From GCA-2746795 sp964643965 (GTDB lineage Bacteria > Chloroflexota > Anaerolineae > Promineifilales > Promineifilaceae), in contig CAZXVH010000012.1 in assembly GCA_964643965.1 (NCBI GenBank), positions 1-64,000 of the forward strand: a DNA stretch of 64,000 nt. The letters are read 5' to 3'. The notes below the pieces were generated by a model. The model was not told the DNA's origin. It ran no database searches and saw only the letters and a program-made list of their open reading frames with translations. Positions within the stretch are counted from its first letter, which is position 1, and each line of letters begins with the position of its first letter. Below, piece by piece: positions 33,541 through 42,789 of the stretch. The position numbers and the translations under genes are program-made.

Positions 33541-34557
33541 GTGTCTATTTTTTCGCCGTATATTGCCGTCGATTTGGGCACCGTGAATGTGCTGGTCTTT
33601 GATCAGGGACGTGGCGTGGTGCTGCAAGAACCCTCTGTGGTCGCTATTCATGAAGATGGTGAGAAGACGACGATTGTAGAAGTGGGTCGGGCGGCCAAAG
33701 ATATGTACGGCCGTACCCCGGAGCAGATCGAGGTGATGCGGCCGTTACGTGATGGCGTGATTGCCGATTACTTCGTCACCCAGGGAATGCTGGAATATTT
33801 TATTCGCAAAGTAAGCGGCCGTTTTCGTTTGCGTAGGCCAGTGGTGATGATTAGTGTGCCTTATGGCGTCACCAGCGTAGAGCGCCGGGCGGTGCGGGAA
33901 GCGGCGTTGGCGGCCGGCGCCCGGGAAGTGCATCTGATCCCGGAACCATTGGCGGCGGCTATTGGCGCCGGTTTACCGATTGGGACACCCACCGGCAATA
34001 TGGTGGTGGATATGGGTGGCGGTTCTACAGAAGCGGCGGTGGTTTCCATGAATGGCATCGTTTGCGCTGAGTCGGTGCGAGTAGGGGGCGTTCACCTGGA
34101 TGAAGCGATTATCGCTTATGTGCGCAAGAAATATAATTTAATCATCGGGGAGCCGACGGCCGAATCCATCAAAATTAAGATTGGTGCGGCCGTTATGCTG
34201 GATGACGAGTTGGAAATGCAGGTGCAGGGTCGGGATCAGATAGCCGGTTTGCCTAAAACGATTTCAATTACGACAAATGAAGTGGTAGAGGCGTTAAATG
34301 AGCCGCTGGTAGCTATTGCCAACGTGGTGCGGGCGGTATTGGCAAAGACGCCGCCTGAGCTATCTTCCGATATTATTGATCGGGGCATGGCTTTGACGGG
34401 CGGCAGCGCTTTGCTGCGGGAATTCGATACTATGTTGACGAAGGCAACCGGTGTGCCTGCTTACGTGGCGGATAATCCCATTGCTTGCACGGCTATTGGG
34501 GCCGGCAAAGCTTTGTCTGAACTGCCTATTTTGCAACGCAGTGTACCTGATTTGTAA
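33541..34557 (+). CDS. mreB: Rod-shape-determining protein MreB
   Basis: Protein of 338 aa, normal MreB length. The actin-fold ATP site is shown by DLGTVNVLVF (phosphate 1), DMGGGSTEAAVVSMNG (phosphate 2) and ALTGGSALLREFDTML (adenosine). MreB polymerises under the membrane and guides cell-wall elongation. The start is GTG with AGGAA about 10 bases upstream. It follows atpC by 8 bases, so it is probably co-transcribed with the ATP synthase genes. mreC and mreD do not follow; a terminator closes the unit. Some lineages carry several mreB paralogues, so this may be one of them. Confidence 0.92.
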   Translation: MSIFSPYIAVDLGTVNVLVFDQGRGVVLQEPSVVAIHEDGEKTTIVEVGRAAKDMYGRTPEQIEVMRPLRDGVIADYFVTQGMLEYFIRKVSGRFRLRRPVVMISVPYGVTSVERRAVREAALAAGAREVHLIPEPLAAAIGAGLPIGTPTGNMVVDMGGGSTEAAVVSMNGIVCAESVRVGGVHLDEAIIAYVRKKYNLIIGEPTAESIKIKIGAAVMLDDELEMQVQGRDQIAGLPKTISITTNEVVEALNEPLVAIANVVRAVLAKTPPELSSDIIDRGMALTGGSALLREFDTMLTKATGVPAYVADNPIACTAIGAGKALSELPILQRSVPDL

Positions 34558-34590
34558 TTCGTGGTGTTTGGGCTTGAAATGAAATAAGAA

Positions 34591-34618
34591 AGACCCTGTG
34601 ACGAACAGGGTCTTTTTT
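34591..34618. terminator. Intrinsic terminator after mreB, usable on both strands
   Basis: A perfect 9-bp stem AGACCCTGT / ACAGGGTCT with a 5-base loop is followed by TTTTT. It has A-rich flanks on the left, so it can also serve the convergent rex gene. Confidence 0.9.
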
Positions 34619-34640
34619 CATGAGCAGGGGATATTGCATT

Positions 34641-35258
34641 TTACTCGAGGTAATAGGTCATGCGCTGCATTTGCATCACGGGATCGCTGTAGCTTACCTG
34701 CACATCATCGGGCACATCCAGGTGAGCGGGTACGTAGCTGAGAATGGCTTTGACGCCGCTTTCCACGAGAATGTCTGTAATTTCTTGGACCACGGAGACG
34801 GGGGTGGAGAGAATAGCCATTTTGACATTTTCATCAATAATGATCGCTTTTAGTTCGGTGATGTTCTGCACGGTAAGATCACCAATTTTTGCGCCAATTT
34901 TGTCTGGATTGTTGTCGAACACCCATTTGATGTGAAAGCCGCGTGGCTGGAAACCGGCGTAATTTGCCAGGGCATGGCCTAAATAACCAGCGCCGACGAG
35001 AACCACCGGCCAATGGCGGGTGAGATGAAGAATTTCTTGTAGCTTTTCAATGAGGTAGTTGATGTGGTAGCCAGTGCCTTGTTTACCAAATTCACCGAAA
35101 TGTGACAGGTCTTTGCGAATTTGTGCGGAACTGATGCCCAGCCTTTTTCCCAGTTCGTGGGAAGAGGTCGTGATCTTATCTTCTTCTTGTGCTAACCGTT
35201 TCAGTTCTCGAAGATAAATAGGTAATCGGCCAATGACAATATCAGGAATTTCAGACAC
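34641..35258 (-). CDS. rex: Redox-sensing transcriptional repressor Rex
   Basis: Protein of about 205 aa from GTG 35258. An N-terminal winged helix (about 5-75; IPDIVIGRLPIYLRELKRL and SSAQIRKDLSHFGEFGKQG) is typical of Rex, followed by a Rossmann domain (VVLVGAGYLGHALANY) that senses NADH/NAD. When NADH rises, Rex leaves DNA and respiratory or fermentative genes are turned on. The GTG was chosen because AGAAGGGA lies 8 bases upstream and the protein then starts at the family's usual point; an upstream in-frame ATG at 35396 would add 46 non-homologous residues. Its promoter carries a TTGTGA half-site. Confidence 0.93.
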   Translation of the reverse strand: MSEIPDIVIGRLPIYLRELKRLAQEEDKITTSSHELGKRLGISSAQIRKDLSHFGEFGKQGTGYHINYLIEKLQEILHLTRHWPVVLVGAGYLGHALANYAGFQPRGFHIKWVFDNNPDKIGAKIGDLTVQNITELKAIIIDENVKMAILSTPVSVVQEITDILVESGVKAILSYVPAHLDVPDDVQVSYSDPVMQMQRMTYYLE

Positions 35259-35299
35259 TATACAGTTCCCTTCTGGTTGAAGTTGATTGATCGTGGCAG

Positions 35300-35336
35300 T
35301 TTTCACAATTGTAACATATGGAAAAATTGGCCGCAA
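35300..35336 (-). promoter_or_regulatory. rex promoter with Rex-type half-site
   Basis: On the minus strand: -35 TTGCGG (35331-35336), 17-bp spacer, extended -10 TGtTACAAT (-10 at 35308-35313). TTGTGAAAA (35300-35308) overlaps the end of the -10. TTGTGA is the canonical Rex half-site, and a single one at this position suggests autoregulation. No second half-site is found at the usual spacing. Confidence 0.55.
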
Positions 35337-35485
35337 ACAGGATGTGGGCGAAAAAGCAGGGCAACAAACTGTGGTTCTCGCGCAAAATGTTGTCATACTT
35401 TGGGCGAAGCGCGTGCGCCGCCGCGCTTGTGCCGGTGATTTTGTGTTTGTCTTTGTAACGCTGCCTGATAAACTCCTTGCCTGTG

Positions 35486-36637
35486 ATGCACGTAGCGATC
35501 AATGCGTTTTTTTGGAACAGCCCGTTTGTGGGCAGTGGGCAGTATAGCCGGCAGCTTGTTTATCATTTGAATGAGCAGGTTTCTGATCTCAAGATAACGT
35601 TAATCTTCCCACAAGCGCCAGATGAACCCGAACCGGAAGTTGTACCCCCTGGTGTGGAAGTGAAACTGATGCCGGTTCGCGCCGGGCATTGGGGGAAGGT
35701 GCTATTTGAGCAGCGCTTGTTTCCCCTGGCTTGCCAGGAGGTGGGCGCCACTTTGGCTCATGTACCGTATTGGGGAGCGCCGTTACGTTCGCCCGTGCCA
35801 TTGGTGGTGACGATCCATGATCTGACGACGCTGTTGACGCCGGCATATAATCGTGGGGTGAAGGCGCGGTTGTACAATGCGTTGGTAAGCGCCAGCGCCC
35901 GCGGCGCAAACCATATTATCACGGATTCGTTTGCGAGTAAGCTGGATATTATGGATCATTTGGGCATAGCGGAGGGAAGAATAACGGCCGTTTACCTGGC
36001 CGCCGGTTCCCAATACACTCCCCAAGAAAACAATCTCGTCGATATGGCCGTCTTGCGGAAATATGACCTGCCTGATTTCTACGTTCTTTATCTTGGTGGA
36101 TATGAAACCCATAAAAATGTCACTACCCTGCTCCTGGCCTGGACGTATGTGGCCCAGGCGCTTGGCGCCGATTACCCGTTGGTACTCGCCGGAAAAAAGC
36201 CCAAAGCGCCCTCTGCAACCTTCCCAGATTATGAATCTATCATCAAAGAACTCGGTCTTGAAGCATACGTACAATGGCTGGGCTATGTAGACGAAGAAGA
36301 CAAAGCCACCCTTTACCGTAACGCCGAAACATTCGTCTTTCCCAGCCGACGAGAGGGGTTTGGCCTGCCCGTGTTGGAAGCGTTGGCTTGCGGCGTCCCG
36401 GTCGTCGCCAGCAGCGCCACCTCGCTGCCGGAGATTGTGGGTGACGCTGGCTTTACGGTTGACCCGGATGACGCCCGAGGCATGGCCGGCGCCATCATTT
36501 CTACGATTATCCAGGAGAATTTGGCGGCGGAGTTGCGACAGAAAGGGCCAGGGCAAGCGGCGCAGTTTTCTTGGGAAAAAACGGCCGTAGAGACATTAAT
36601 GATTTACGATCAAGTTAGCCGAACCGCCGCTCTCTAA
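35486..36637 (+). CDS. Glycosyltransferase family 4
   Basis: Protein of about 383 aa with the GT-B fold. The N-terminal domain begins MHVAINAFFW with the acceptor-side loop SPFVGSGQYSRQLVYHL. The C-terminal donor domain has YLGGYETHKNV and the EGFGLPVLEALACGVPVVAS block, whose E-x7-E binds the nucleotide-sugar. It transfers a sugar from a nucleotide donor with retention. It probably acts on a cell-surface lipid or polysaccharide; donor and acceptor are unknown. ATG 35486 was chosen; TTG 35477 and GTG 35483 are in-frame alternatives and none has a good ribosome site. It is divergent from rex. Confidence 0.88.
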   Translation: MHVAINAFFWNSPFVGSGQYSRQLVYHLNEQVSDLKITLIFPQAPDEPEPEVVPPGVEVKLMPVRAGHWGKVLFEQRLFPLACQEVGATLAHVPYWGAPLRSPVPLVVTIHDLTTLLTPAYNRGVKARLYNALVSASARGANHIITDSFASKLDIMDHLGIAEGRITAVYLAAGSQYTPQENNLVDMAVLRKYDLPDFYVLYLGGYETHKNVTTLLLAWTYVAQALGADYPLVLAGKKPKAPSATFPDYESIIKELGLEAYVQWLGYVDEEDKATLYRNAETFVFPSRREGFGLPVLEALACGVPVVASSATSLPEIVGDAGFTVDPDDARGMAGAIISTIIQENLAAELRQKGPGQAAQFSWEKTAVETLMIYDQVSRTAAL

Positions 36638-36743
36638 TCTACGCTCTCCATCATGAGATGAGGGAGGCGGGGAAAACAGATTTGCTGCACTTCCACACAC
36701 GCATTAAAATGCGCGGAATTTTAAGCAATAGGACAATCCTTCC

Positions 36744-38405
36744 ATGAGAATAGACACCCAATTAGCGGCTGATATTCAACAAGCCATCAAAGAGGCGCAA
36801 ACGGCCGTTCTTCTGCCCGCCTTTGAGATACCCGAAATCATCGTCGAAAAACCACGTGATCCGGCGCATGGTGATTATGCCACCCCCACCTCTCTGCGGT
36901 TAGCCAAACTGGCGCGGATGGCCCCCATCAAAATCGCCCAGATCATCGCCGACCAGATGAAAGACCTCGACTACTTAGACGACATTGATGTTGCCCCGCC
37001 TGGATTTATCAATTTTCGGCTCTCCTTATCTTATCTTCAAGGAACCGTTGAAAGGATATTAAACGAAGGCATGGACTTCGGCCGCATCGATATTGGCGCG
37101 GGCAAAAAAGCGCAGGTTGAATGCGTCAGCGCCAACCCTACCGGCCCCATCACCTTAGGCCGTACCCGGGGCGGCGTCATGGGCGATACCCTGGCTCGCG
37201 CCATGAAAGCCGCCGGTTACGATGTCACCCTGGAATATTATTACAATGACGCCGGCCGCCAGATTACCCTGTTAGGTGAGTCCGTCAAAATCCGCTATTT
37301 GCAGCAAAGCGGGGAAGACGCCGCCCTCACCGATGAACATTACCAGGGTGAATATATCACGGATATTGCCCAAGACCTGTTTGAAAAACATGGCGATACT
37401 TTAAAAGAAGAACCGGTAGACTATTTTGCCAACATCGCCAAAGAGATCATTTCAGCAGATCAAAAAGCCAGCTTGAAAGCGATCAACATTGAATTTGACG
37501 TGTACTTTCGCGAAGAAAGCCTCTATGAAAATGGACAAGTGTGGCAAGCGCTAGGAATTTTAGAAGAGAAAGGATACGTTTATAAAAAAGATGGCGCTCA
37601 ATGGTTCCGCACCACAGACTTTGGCGACGACAAAGACCGGGTTCTTGTCAAAAACAGCGGCGAGCCAACCTACCGCCTGCCTGATATTGCTTATCATTGG
37701 GACAAAGCCCAACGGGGATTCGATCTGGTCGTTGATCTGTTTGGGCCAGACCATCACGCCACGGCCCCTCAAGTGTTAATGGGGGTGCAAGCCTTAGGTT
37801 ACGATACCAGCTTTGTGCGCACCGTCTTGCACCAAATCGTTAGCCTGGTGCGCGGTGGGATGCAGGTAAAAATGAGTACACGCCGGGGCGACTACGTGAC
37901 CCTGGACGAACTGGTAGAAGAAGTTGGCCCGGATCCGATTCGGTACTTTATGATTTCCCGTTCAGGCAACTCTGAGATCCTCTTTGATTTAGATTTGGCG
38001 AGGGAACACTCCGACAAAAATCCGGTTTACTATATCCAAAATGCGCATGTACGCTGCGCCGGTATTTTGCGTAAATGGGTAGAGGCGGGCTACGATTTAA
38101 ATGCGGCCGAAGCCGCCGATCTCAGTTTGCTCACTCATGAAAACGAGCAGAAATTTTTGTTGAAAGCATTGGACCTACCAAACATTCTGGAGCTGGCCGT
38201 AAATGAATCGGAGCCGCATCATCTTACTTTTTATGCCTATGAACTGGCCTCTCTGTTTCATCCGGCGTATGAAACCTGCCGGGTTTTACATAGCGAGACG
38301 CCGCATGAGGTACGTCTGGCGCGGCTGCAATTTTACCGGGCAGCAAAACAGTTGTTTGCCCGGGTACTTGATTTGATGGGCATGAGTGCGCCAGAGGTGA
38401 TGTAA
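36744..38405 (+). CDS. argS: Arginyl-tRNA synthetase
   Basis: Protein of 553 aa, normal length. An N-terminal Arg-tRNA recognition domain (1-90) precedes a class I catalytic core with VECVSANPTGPITLGRTRGG, and an all-helical anticodon-binding domain ends with YRAAKQLFARVLDLMG. It charges tRNA-Arg. The KMSK loop is intact as KMSTR. The HIGH motif, normally HxGH in ANPTGPxHxGH, reads TLGR at residues 137-140, losing both histidines. AGGACAAT lies before the ATG. The rest of the protein is well conserved, so I consider it functional. Confidence 0.95.
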   Translation: MRIDTQLAADIQQAIKEAQTAVLLPAFEIPEIIVEKPRDPAHGDYATPTSLRLAKLARMAPIKIAQIIADQMKDLDYLDDIDVAPPGFINFRLSLSYLQGTVERILNEGMDFGRIDIGAGKKAQVECVSANPTGPITLGRTRGGVMGDTLARAMKAAGYDVTLEYYYNDAGRQITLLGESVKIRYLQQSGEDAALTDEHYQGEYITDIAQDLFEKHGDTLKEEPVDYFANIAKEIISADQKASLKAINIEFDVYFREESLYENGQVWQALGILEEKGYVYKKDGAQWFRTTDFGDDKDRVLVKNSGEPTYRLPDIAYHWDKAQRGFDLVVDLFGPDHHATAPQVLMGVQALGYDTSFVRTVLHQIVSLVRGGMQVKMSTRRGDYVTLDELVEEVGPDPIRYFMISRSGNSEILFDLDLAREHSDKNPVYYIQNAHVRCAGILRKWVEAGYDLNAAEAADLSLLTHENEQKFLLKALDLPNILELAVNESEPHHLTFYAYELASLFHPAYETCRVLHSETPHEVRLARLQFYRAAKQLFARVLDLMGMSAPEVM

Positions 38406-38441
38406 CATCAGGACGATGTTACATCAGAGGTAGTTACATCA
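38400..38441. repeat. Hairpin and repeats at the argS stop
   Basis: ATGTAACATC (38400-38409) and GATGTTACAT (38415-38424) form a perfect 10-bp stem with a 5-base loop, including the argS stop codon. A third copy, GTTACATCA, follows at 38433. There is no T-run, so it is either a processing or stability hairpin or a short repeat. Confidence 0.55.
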
Positions 38442-38475
38442 AGGAGAATAATCCAATTACACATGGAGGAAATAC

Positions 38476-39030
38476 GTGACAATTAAATCTGATACCTGGA
38501 TCCGCCGCATGGTGGCGGAAACGAACATGATAGAGCCGTTTGTAGACAGGCAGGTACGCGAAGGCGTTATCTCCTACGGCCTTTCTTCTTACGGCTATGA
38601 CATTCGCGTCAGCAATGAATTTAAGATTTTCACCAATGTGCATTCGGCCGTCGTCGATCCCAAACATTTCAACCCCAAATCTTTTATTGATTTCAGCGGT
38701 GATGTATGCGTCATTCCGCCCAATTCATTTGTGCTGGCCCAAACTGTAGAATATTTTCGTATCCCTCGAGATGTCCTCACGATTTGCCTGGGGAAATCTA
38801 CTTATGCCCGCTGCGGTTTAATCGTGAACGTGACGCCGTTTGAGCCGGAATGGCAAGGTTTTGTCACCCTGGAAATTTCTAATACCACCCCCTTACCGGC
38901 GCGAATTTATGCCAATGAAGGTGTGGCTCAAGTCCTCTTTTTCCAATCAGATGAGGTTTGTGAAACTTCTTATGCAGATAGAAAGGGAAAATACCAGAAT
39001 CAGCAAAGCATCCTCTTGCCGCGCATTTAA
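38476..39030 (+). CDS. dcd: dCTP deaminase
   Basis: Protein of 184 aa in the dCTP deaminase/dUTPase trimer family. It has GLSSYGYDIRVSNEF near residue 35, VLAQTVEYFRIPRDV, the nucleotide-binding GKSTYARCGLIVNVTPFEP, and WQGFVTLEISN with the catalytic glutamate. It deaminates dCTP to dUTP for dTMP synthesis; a bifunctional form that also releases pyrophosphate cannot be excluded from sequence. The start is GTG with GGAGGAAAT ideally placed. It may be co-transcribed with argS, 70 bases upstream. Confidence 0.93.
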   Translation: MTIKSDTWIRRMVAETNMIEPFVDRQVREGVISYGLSSYGYDIRVSNEFKIFTNVHSAVVDPKHFNPKSFIDFSGDVCVIPPNSFVLAQTVEYFRIPRDVLTICLGKSTYARCGLIVNVTPFEPEWQGFVTLEISNTTPLPARIYANEGVAQVLFFQSDEVCETSYADRKGKYQNQQSILLPRI

Positions 39031-39045
39031 AACGATGCGTCTTTA

Positions 39046-39075
39046 TTGGCTTCTTTGTGGCAGTGAAGTTATAAT
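39046..39075 (+). promoter_or_regulatory. Promoter of tRNA-Val
   Basis: TTGGCT (39046-39051), 18-bp spacer and TATAAT (39070-39075). The predicted start is about 10 bases before the tRNA. Confidence 0.65.
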
Positions 39076-39091
39076 CCCACGCGCTCGTTTA

Positions 39092-39165
<74 letters not shown>

Positions 39166-39268
39166 AACAATACGCCACAATTCCCTTTTAGATATGCAAT
39201 TAATGAGCTGTCCACCCTAATTCGGTTATTTGTGACATGAAATAGATCATATTGCTCTGGTTTGATAG

Positions 39269-39346
39269 GCGTTTTTAAACGCTTGATCACGCTTAACATT
39301 CTGTTATAATCCGCTTGTGATAAAAGGTACACAGCGCTTTTCACAA
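39269..39346 (+). promoter_or_regulatory. Promoter and operator-like repeats of the cytochrome bc operon
   Basis: Core promoter: TTGATC (39283-39288), 16-bp spacer, extended -10 TGtTATAAT (39305-39310). A palindrome GCGTTT-tt-AAACGC (39269-39282) abuts the -35. Just after the -10, TTGTGATAAAAG and CTTTTCACAA (39315-39346) form a spaced inverted repeat whose ends are canonical Rex half-sites (TTGTGA, TCACAA). Their separation (20 bp) is larger than the usual 6. Nothing else is seen in this ~295-bp spacer. Confidence 0.6.
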
Positions 39347-39460
39347 ATGGCGGCTGTCCAACATAGATGGTGTTACCACAAATAAATGTGGACTGTCCAA
39401 TGAGACGGTTTTCCTCAGAAAAGAAGAGAATTCAATTTAAGAAAGCAGGAGAATAGCCTT

Positions 39461-40120
39461 ATGGCCAATGTAGCAGTTGATGCCGGTGCTTCCGGTAACG
39501 GAATTACGAGGCGAGAGTTCTTGTACTATATTTGGGGCGCTTCCATAGCGCTTCTAGCCGCGCAAACGGTCGGCCTGCTCATCTGGTTTTTGATTCCTCG
39601 CTTCCGTGAAGGCGAGTTTGGGGGCAGTTTTTTGGTGAGTGTGGCAGATGTTCCAGAGGAGAATAGTGATCCACGGAATTTCCCAGACGGCCGTTTCTGG
39701 TTAGTCAATTTAAACACCAACAATCCCAACGAGTTGATGTACCACGCCACCGGAGATCCGCCAGAAATAGTGGGCGTCGCCGCTATTTACAAAGTGTGTA
39801 CCCATTTAGGCTGCATCTATGCCTGGACAGACTCCAACAATCGTTTTGAATGCCCTTGCCATGGCTCCAAATATCGACTGGACGGCCGTCGTATTGAAGC
39901 GCCTGCCCCGCGAAGTCTGGATCGCTTTAAACTGTATGCCCTGGCGGAAGACAAAACAACCATTTTGGCCGAATCTCCAGATGTCGACGATAGTGGCACG
40001 AATCCTTTAGGCGCCATTCCTTTGCCGGCCGAAACAGCCTTTGTCAGCGTGGATACCGGTGATAGAAAACAAGGGAACAAACAAGCCTTGTTAAGCGATT
40101 TCCCGAACGAAATCCCTTAA
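39461..40120 (+). CDS. Rieske iron-sulfur protein of a bc-type complex
   Basis: Protein of 219 aa. A twin-arginine-like start (TRREFLYYIWG) leads into one TM helix (about 22-45), followed by the Rieske domain with both cluster-binding boxes, CTHLGC at 113-118 and CPCHGS at 131-136. It carries electrons from quinol to the cytochrome c of the complex, sitting on the outer face. It is the first gene of Rieske - cytochrome b - cytochrome c. AGGAG is correctly placed. The length is somewhat above the plastid or cyanobacterial form because of a C-terminal tail after residue 160. Confidence 0.95.
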   Translation: MANVAVDAGASGNGITRREFLYYIWGASIALLAAQTVGLLIWFLIPRFREGEFGGSFLVSVADVPEENSDPRNFPDGRFWLVNLNTNNPNELMYHATGDPPEIVGVAAIYKVCTHLGCIYAWTDSNNRFECPCHGSKYRLDGRRIEAPAPRSLDRFKLYALAEDKTTILAESPDVDDSGTNPLGAIPLPAETAFVSVDTGDRKQGNKQALLSDFPNEIP

Positions 40121-40200
40121 GCCCGGCCCTCAGTTTGTGCGTCTCCCTGAGAGACTTTTGGTTTTAAGAAACCGCCGAAAGTTGGAGAAGGAGTTTATGA

Positions 40201-41856
40201 ATGACCACTTTTTTTAACCAAGTAAAAGAAATGGGTCCCAAACAAGCTATCATTGCTAAAAGTGATGAGGTCGTTGAACGGATCACCGCCGGCATGAACG
40301 TCAACGACATCCGGGCCGCTTTGCGTGGCGACGAGCCACGTCGCCCCAACCCCCGCTTGCGCCCCCATGCCGACGGCTTCTGGCTGCACATTCGCCCCAG
40401 CTTCTACCATAACGAAATTACCCATGTCTATCCCACCTTCCATTTAGGCTGGCTCTCCACATTTATGTTTGTGTGGGAAACCATCACCGGTATTTTCTTG
40501 ATGATTTTCTATACGCCCAGCCCCTTGGTTGCTTACGGCAACATGTGGAACATTCTGAGCAATGTGCCCTTGGGACAGCTGATGCGTAATATGCATCGCC
40601 TGGGCGCAGAAGTGATGGTCATTGTGGTGGCGCTTCATATGCTGCGTACCTTCATCACCGGCAGCTACAAAAAGCCGCGCCAGTTCACCTGGGTCACCGG
40701 TATGATTCTGCTGGTGCTGACCCTCATGCTCAGTTTTAGCGGCTACTTGCTGCCCTGGGATCAGTTAGCTTATTGGGCTTTAACTGTGTTTTTGAGCGGG
40801 GCGGAAGCAGCGCCGGCTCCGCCTGTCGTCAATGAAAATATTCTTTTGATTTTGCAAGGTGGCCCCTCGTTGGGAGCCGGTGGTTTACTGCGCTGGTATC
40901 TGCTGCATGTGCTGTTGATGCCCCTGATCCTGGGTATTTTCTTCTTCGTTCATTATTACAAGGTCGTTTTGCACGGTTTCTCGCTGCCACCCGGCCGTGA
41001 AGAAATCGGTGACGACACCGCCAAACGGGTTCCCCGCACTGAGCGTACCTATTTTACCCCAGACATCTTAACCAGTGAATTGATGTGGACAGCGTTGCTT
41101 TCGTTGTTCCTGGTGGTTGGCTCCCTATGGTTCTGGGATGCGCCTCTGGAACATCACGCGGATCCGGTGGTAACGCCCCTACATGTAGTGGCGCCCTGGT
41201 ATCTTTCCTGGTCGCAAGGCTGGTTGAAACTGGGTGATAAAACATTGGTCGTTGGTTTCATTCCGCTGTTGTTGGTCGCTTTTATCGTGATGCCTTATTT
41301 TGAAGTGGGTAAGAGCCGCCGTTATGCCAACCGCCGGGTCGGTTTGAGCGTGGCCATGCTCTTCATTGCCTTCATGCTGGTTTCAAACTGGATGGGCACC
41401 CCAGAATATGCTGTTGAATCTTCACCGGATATTGAGGTGGCAACTAAAATGCTGCCAGAGGAAGGGGTTAGCGCCCTGCTGGGCGTACCTCCCGAGTATT
41501 TATGGGAAGGGGAGTTTTTGCCGGGTGAAGTGGTGACAGACAATCCGCATTTAACCTATACCCTGGCTGTATTTGCGGAAGAAATGGCGCGTCATAGCTG
41601 CACCTTAATTCCAGGCACAACCATTGGCGGTATCGCTTTACCTGCCTGTAAAGAAGACGATAATAAAATGCCGGATCCGTATGCGACCTTGACGATTGAA
41701 TCTTTTCAAGAAGGTCTTTCTAAGATTATTATCCATATTGATGCGCGTAATCCTGAGAATAGTGATGAGTACCTTTATTTCCTCGACTGGCCTGGCTTTC
41801 GCCATGAAGATTCAAACTATGAGGAAGAATGCACATACATCAACAAATCTTGCTGA
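40201..41856 (+). CDS. Cytochrome b of a menaquinol/b6-like bc complex
   Basis: Protein of 551 aa: cytochrome b6-like half plus a subunit IV-like half in one chain. Heme ligands are H132 and H146 (13 between) and H236 and H251 (14 between); the 14-residue gap is the b6/firmicute type. SGYLLPWDQLAYWA marks helix D. The quinol-site motif PEWY reads APWY at 331-334. The C-terminal ~120 residues are a soluble extension (from EYAVESSPDIEVATKM) with four cysteines and no known motif. It oxidises quinol and pumps protons with the Rieske protein. AAGGAG lies about 9 bases before the ATG. Confidence 0.93.
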   Translation: MTTFFNQVKEMGPKQAIIAKSDEVVERITAGMNVNDIRAALRGDEPRRPNPRLRPHADGFWLHIRPSFYHNEITHVYPTFHLGWLSTFMFVWETITGIFLMIFYTPSPLVAYGNMWNILSNVPLGQLMRNMHRLGAEVMVIVVALHMLRTFITGSYKKPRQFTWVTGMILLVLTLMLSFSGYLLPWDQLAYWALTVFLSGAEAAPAPPVVNENILLILQGGPSLGAGGLLRWYLLHVLLMPLILGIFFFVHYYKVVLHGFSLPPGREEIGDDTAKRVPRTERTYFTPDILTSELMWTALLSLFLVVGSLWFWDAPLEHHADPVVTPLHVVAPWYLSWSQGWLKLGDKTLVVGFIPLLLVAFIVMPYFEVGKSRRYANRRVGLSVAMLFIAFMLVSNWMGTPEYAVESSPDIEVATKMLPEEGVSALLGVPPEYLWEGEFLPGEVVTDNPHLTYTLAVFAEEMARHSCTLIPGTTIGGIALPACKEDDNKMPDPYATLTIESFQEGLSKIIIHIDARNPENSDEYLYFLDWPGFRHEDSNYEEECTYINKSC

Positions 41857-41909
41857 TGATCATTGGCGTCAGTTTGTCTGTGGTATGTGAGCAAAAAGGA
41901 TAGACATCT

Positions 41910-42758
41910 ATGCAAATAAAAGTAACAATTGGCACGATTGCATTTATGATCATGATGATCATTATTGGCTATGCGGCCTTGCGTGAACCAGCTCGTCTGG
42001 AACGATTTACAGAAGCGGAATTGGGTCGTTCTGTAGAAACTGGCGCTCATCTGTTTGATCAAAACTGCGCCAATTGTCATGGTGAAAATGGCCTGGCAGA
42101 AGAATGTTATGATCCCAGCACGGGCGAACAAATTGGCTGTATTGGTTTACCGCTCAACAATATGGCGTTGTTATGTGGGGATAATACAGCCCGTATGCAA
42201 GCCATGAATTGGGAAGGCTCTAAACAGGCCTTTATTCAGAGTACCGTGGCCTCAGGACGGCCGGGCACACAAATGCCTACCTGGGCCAATGAATATGGCG
42301 GCCCTATGCGTCCAGATCAAGTGCGTAATGTGGCTAATTTTGTGCTGAACTGGCAAACGGAAGAGCTGTGCAGCGGCCCAGTTATCACCTTTGAGTGGGC
42401 GGAAAATGTCAATGATTATTTGGCTGAATTCCCAGATGGAGATGCGGCCACCGGTAAGGAACTGTTTGTGACATATGGTTGCTCTGGCTGCCACGGCGTC
42501 CCAGATGAAGGAAAAGCGGGCGTGGTTGGTCCCAGCCTGGATACGATTGCGGAAGTGGGCGCCACCCGGGTTGAAGGGCAGACGGCCGAACAATATGTGT
42601 ATCACTCCATTTTGTATCCCAGTGATTTTATTGTGCCGGATTGTCCGAATGCCCCTTGCACTGGCCCGCCAAGCGCCATGAATGCTAACTTCGGAGAGCG
42701 CATGGCGGTCAGCCCGCAAGATATGGCCCATTTGCTGGCTTATTTATTTGGCGAATAG
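41910..42758 (+). CDS. Membrane-anchored di-heme cytochrome c
   Basis: Protein of 282 aa. An N-terminal TM anchor (about 5-24) is followed by two cytochrome c domains with CANCH (53-57) and CSGCH (191-195). The first domain has extra cysteine pairs (ECYDPSTGEQIGC). Axial methionine candidates include M122 (GTQMPTW), and MNANFGERM near the end. It is the third gene of the bc operon and presumably takes electrons from the Rieske protein, passing them to a terminal oxidase not encoded here. A 25-base terminator follows 32 bases downstream. Confidence 0.93.
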   Translation: MQIKVTIGTIAFMIMMIIIGYAALREPARLERFTEAELGRSVETGAHLFDQNCANCHGENGLAEECYDPSTGEQIGCIGLPLNNMALLCGDNTARMQAMNWEGSKQAFIQSTVASGRPGTQMPTWANEYGGPMRPDQVRNVANFVLNWQTEELCSGPVITFEWAENVNDYLAEFPDGDAATGKELFVTYGCSGCHGVPDEGKAGVVGPSLDTIAEVGATRVEGQTAEQYVYHSILYPSDFIVPDCPNAPCTGPPSAMNANFGERMAVSPQDMAHLLAYLFGE

Positions 42759-42789
42759 TAGACGGTTACGTCGCAGAAAATGATAGAAA

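Noticed and set aside
35783..36556. 257-aa ORF antisense to the GT4 gene
   Set aside because: Shadow frame. The plus strand carries the complete GT4 motifs.
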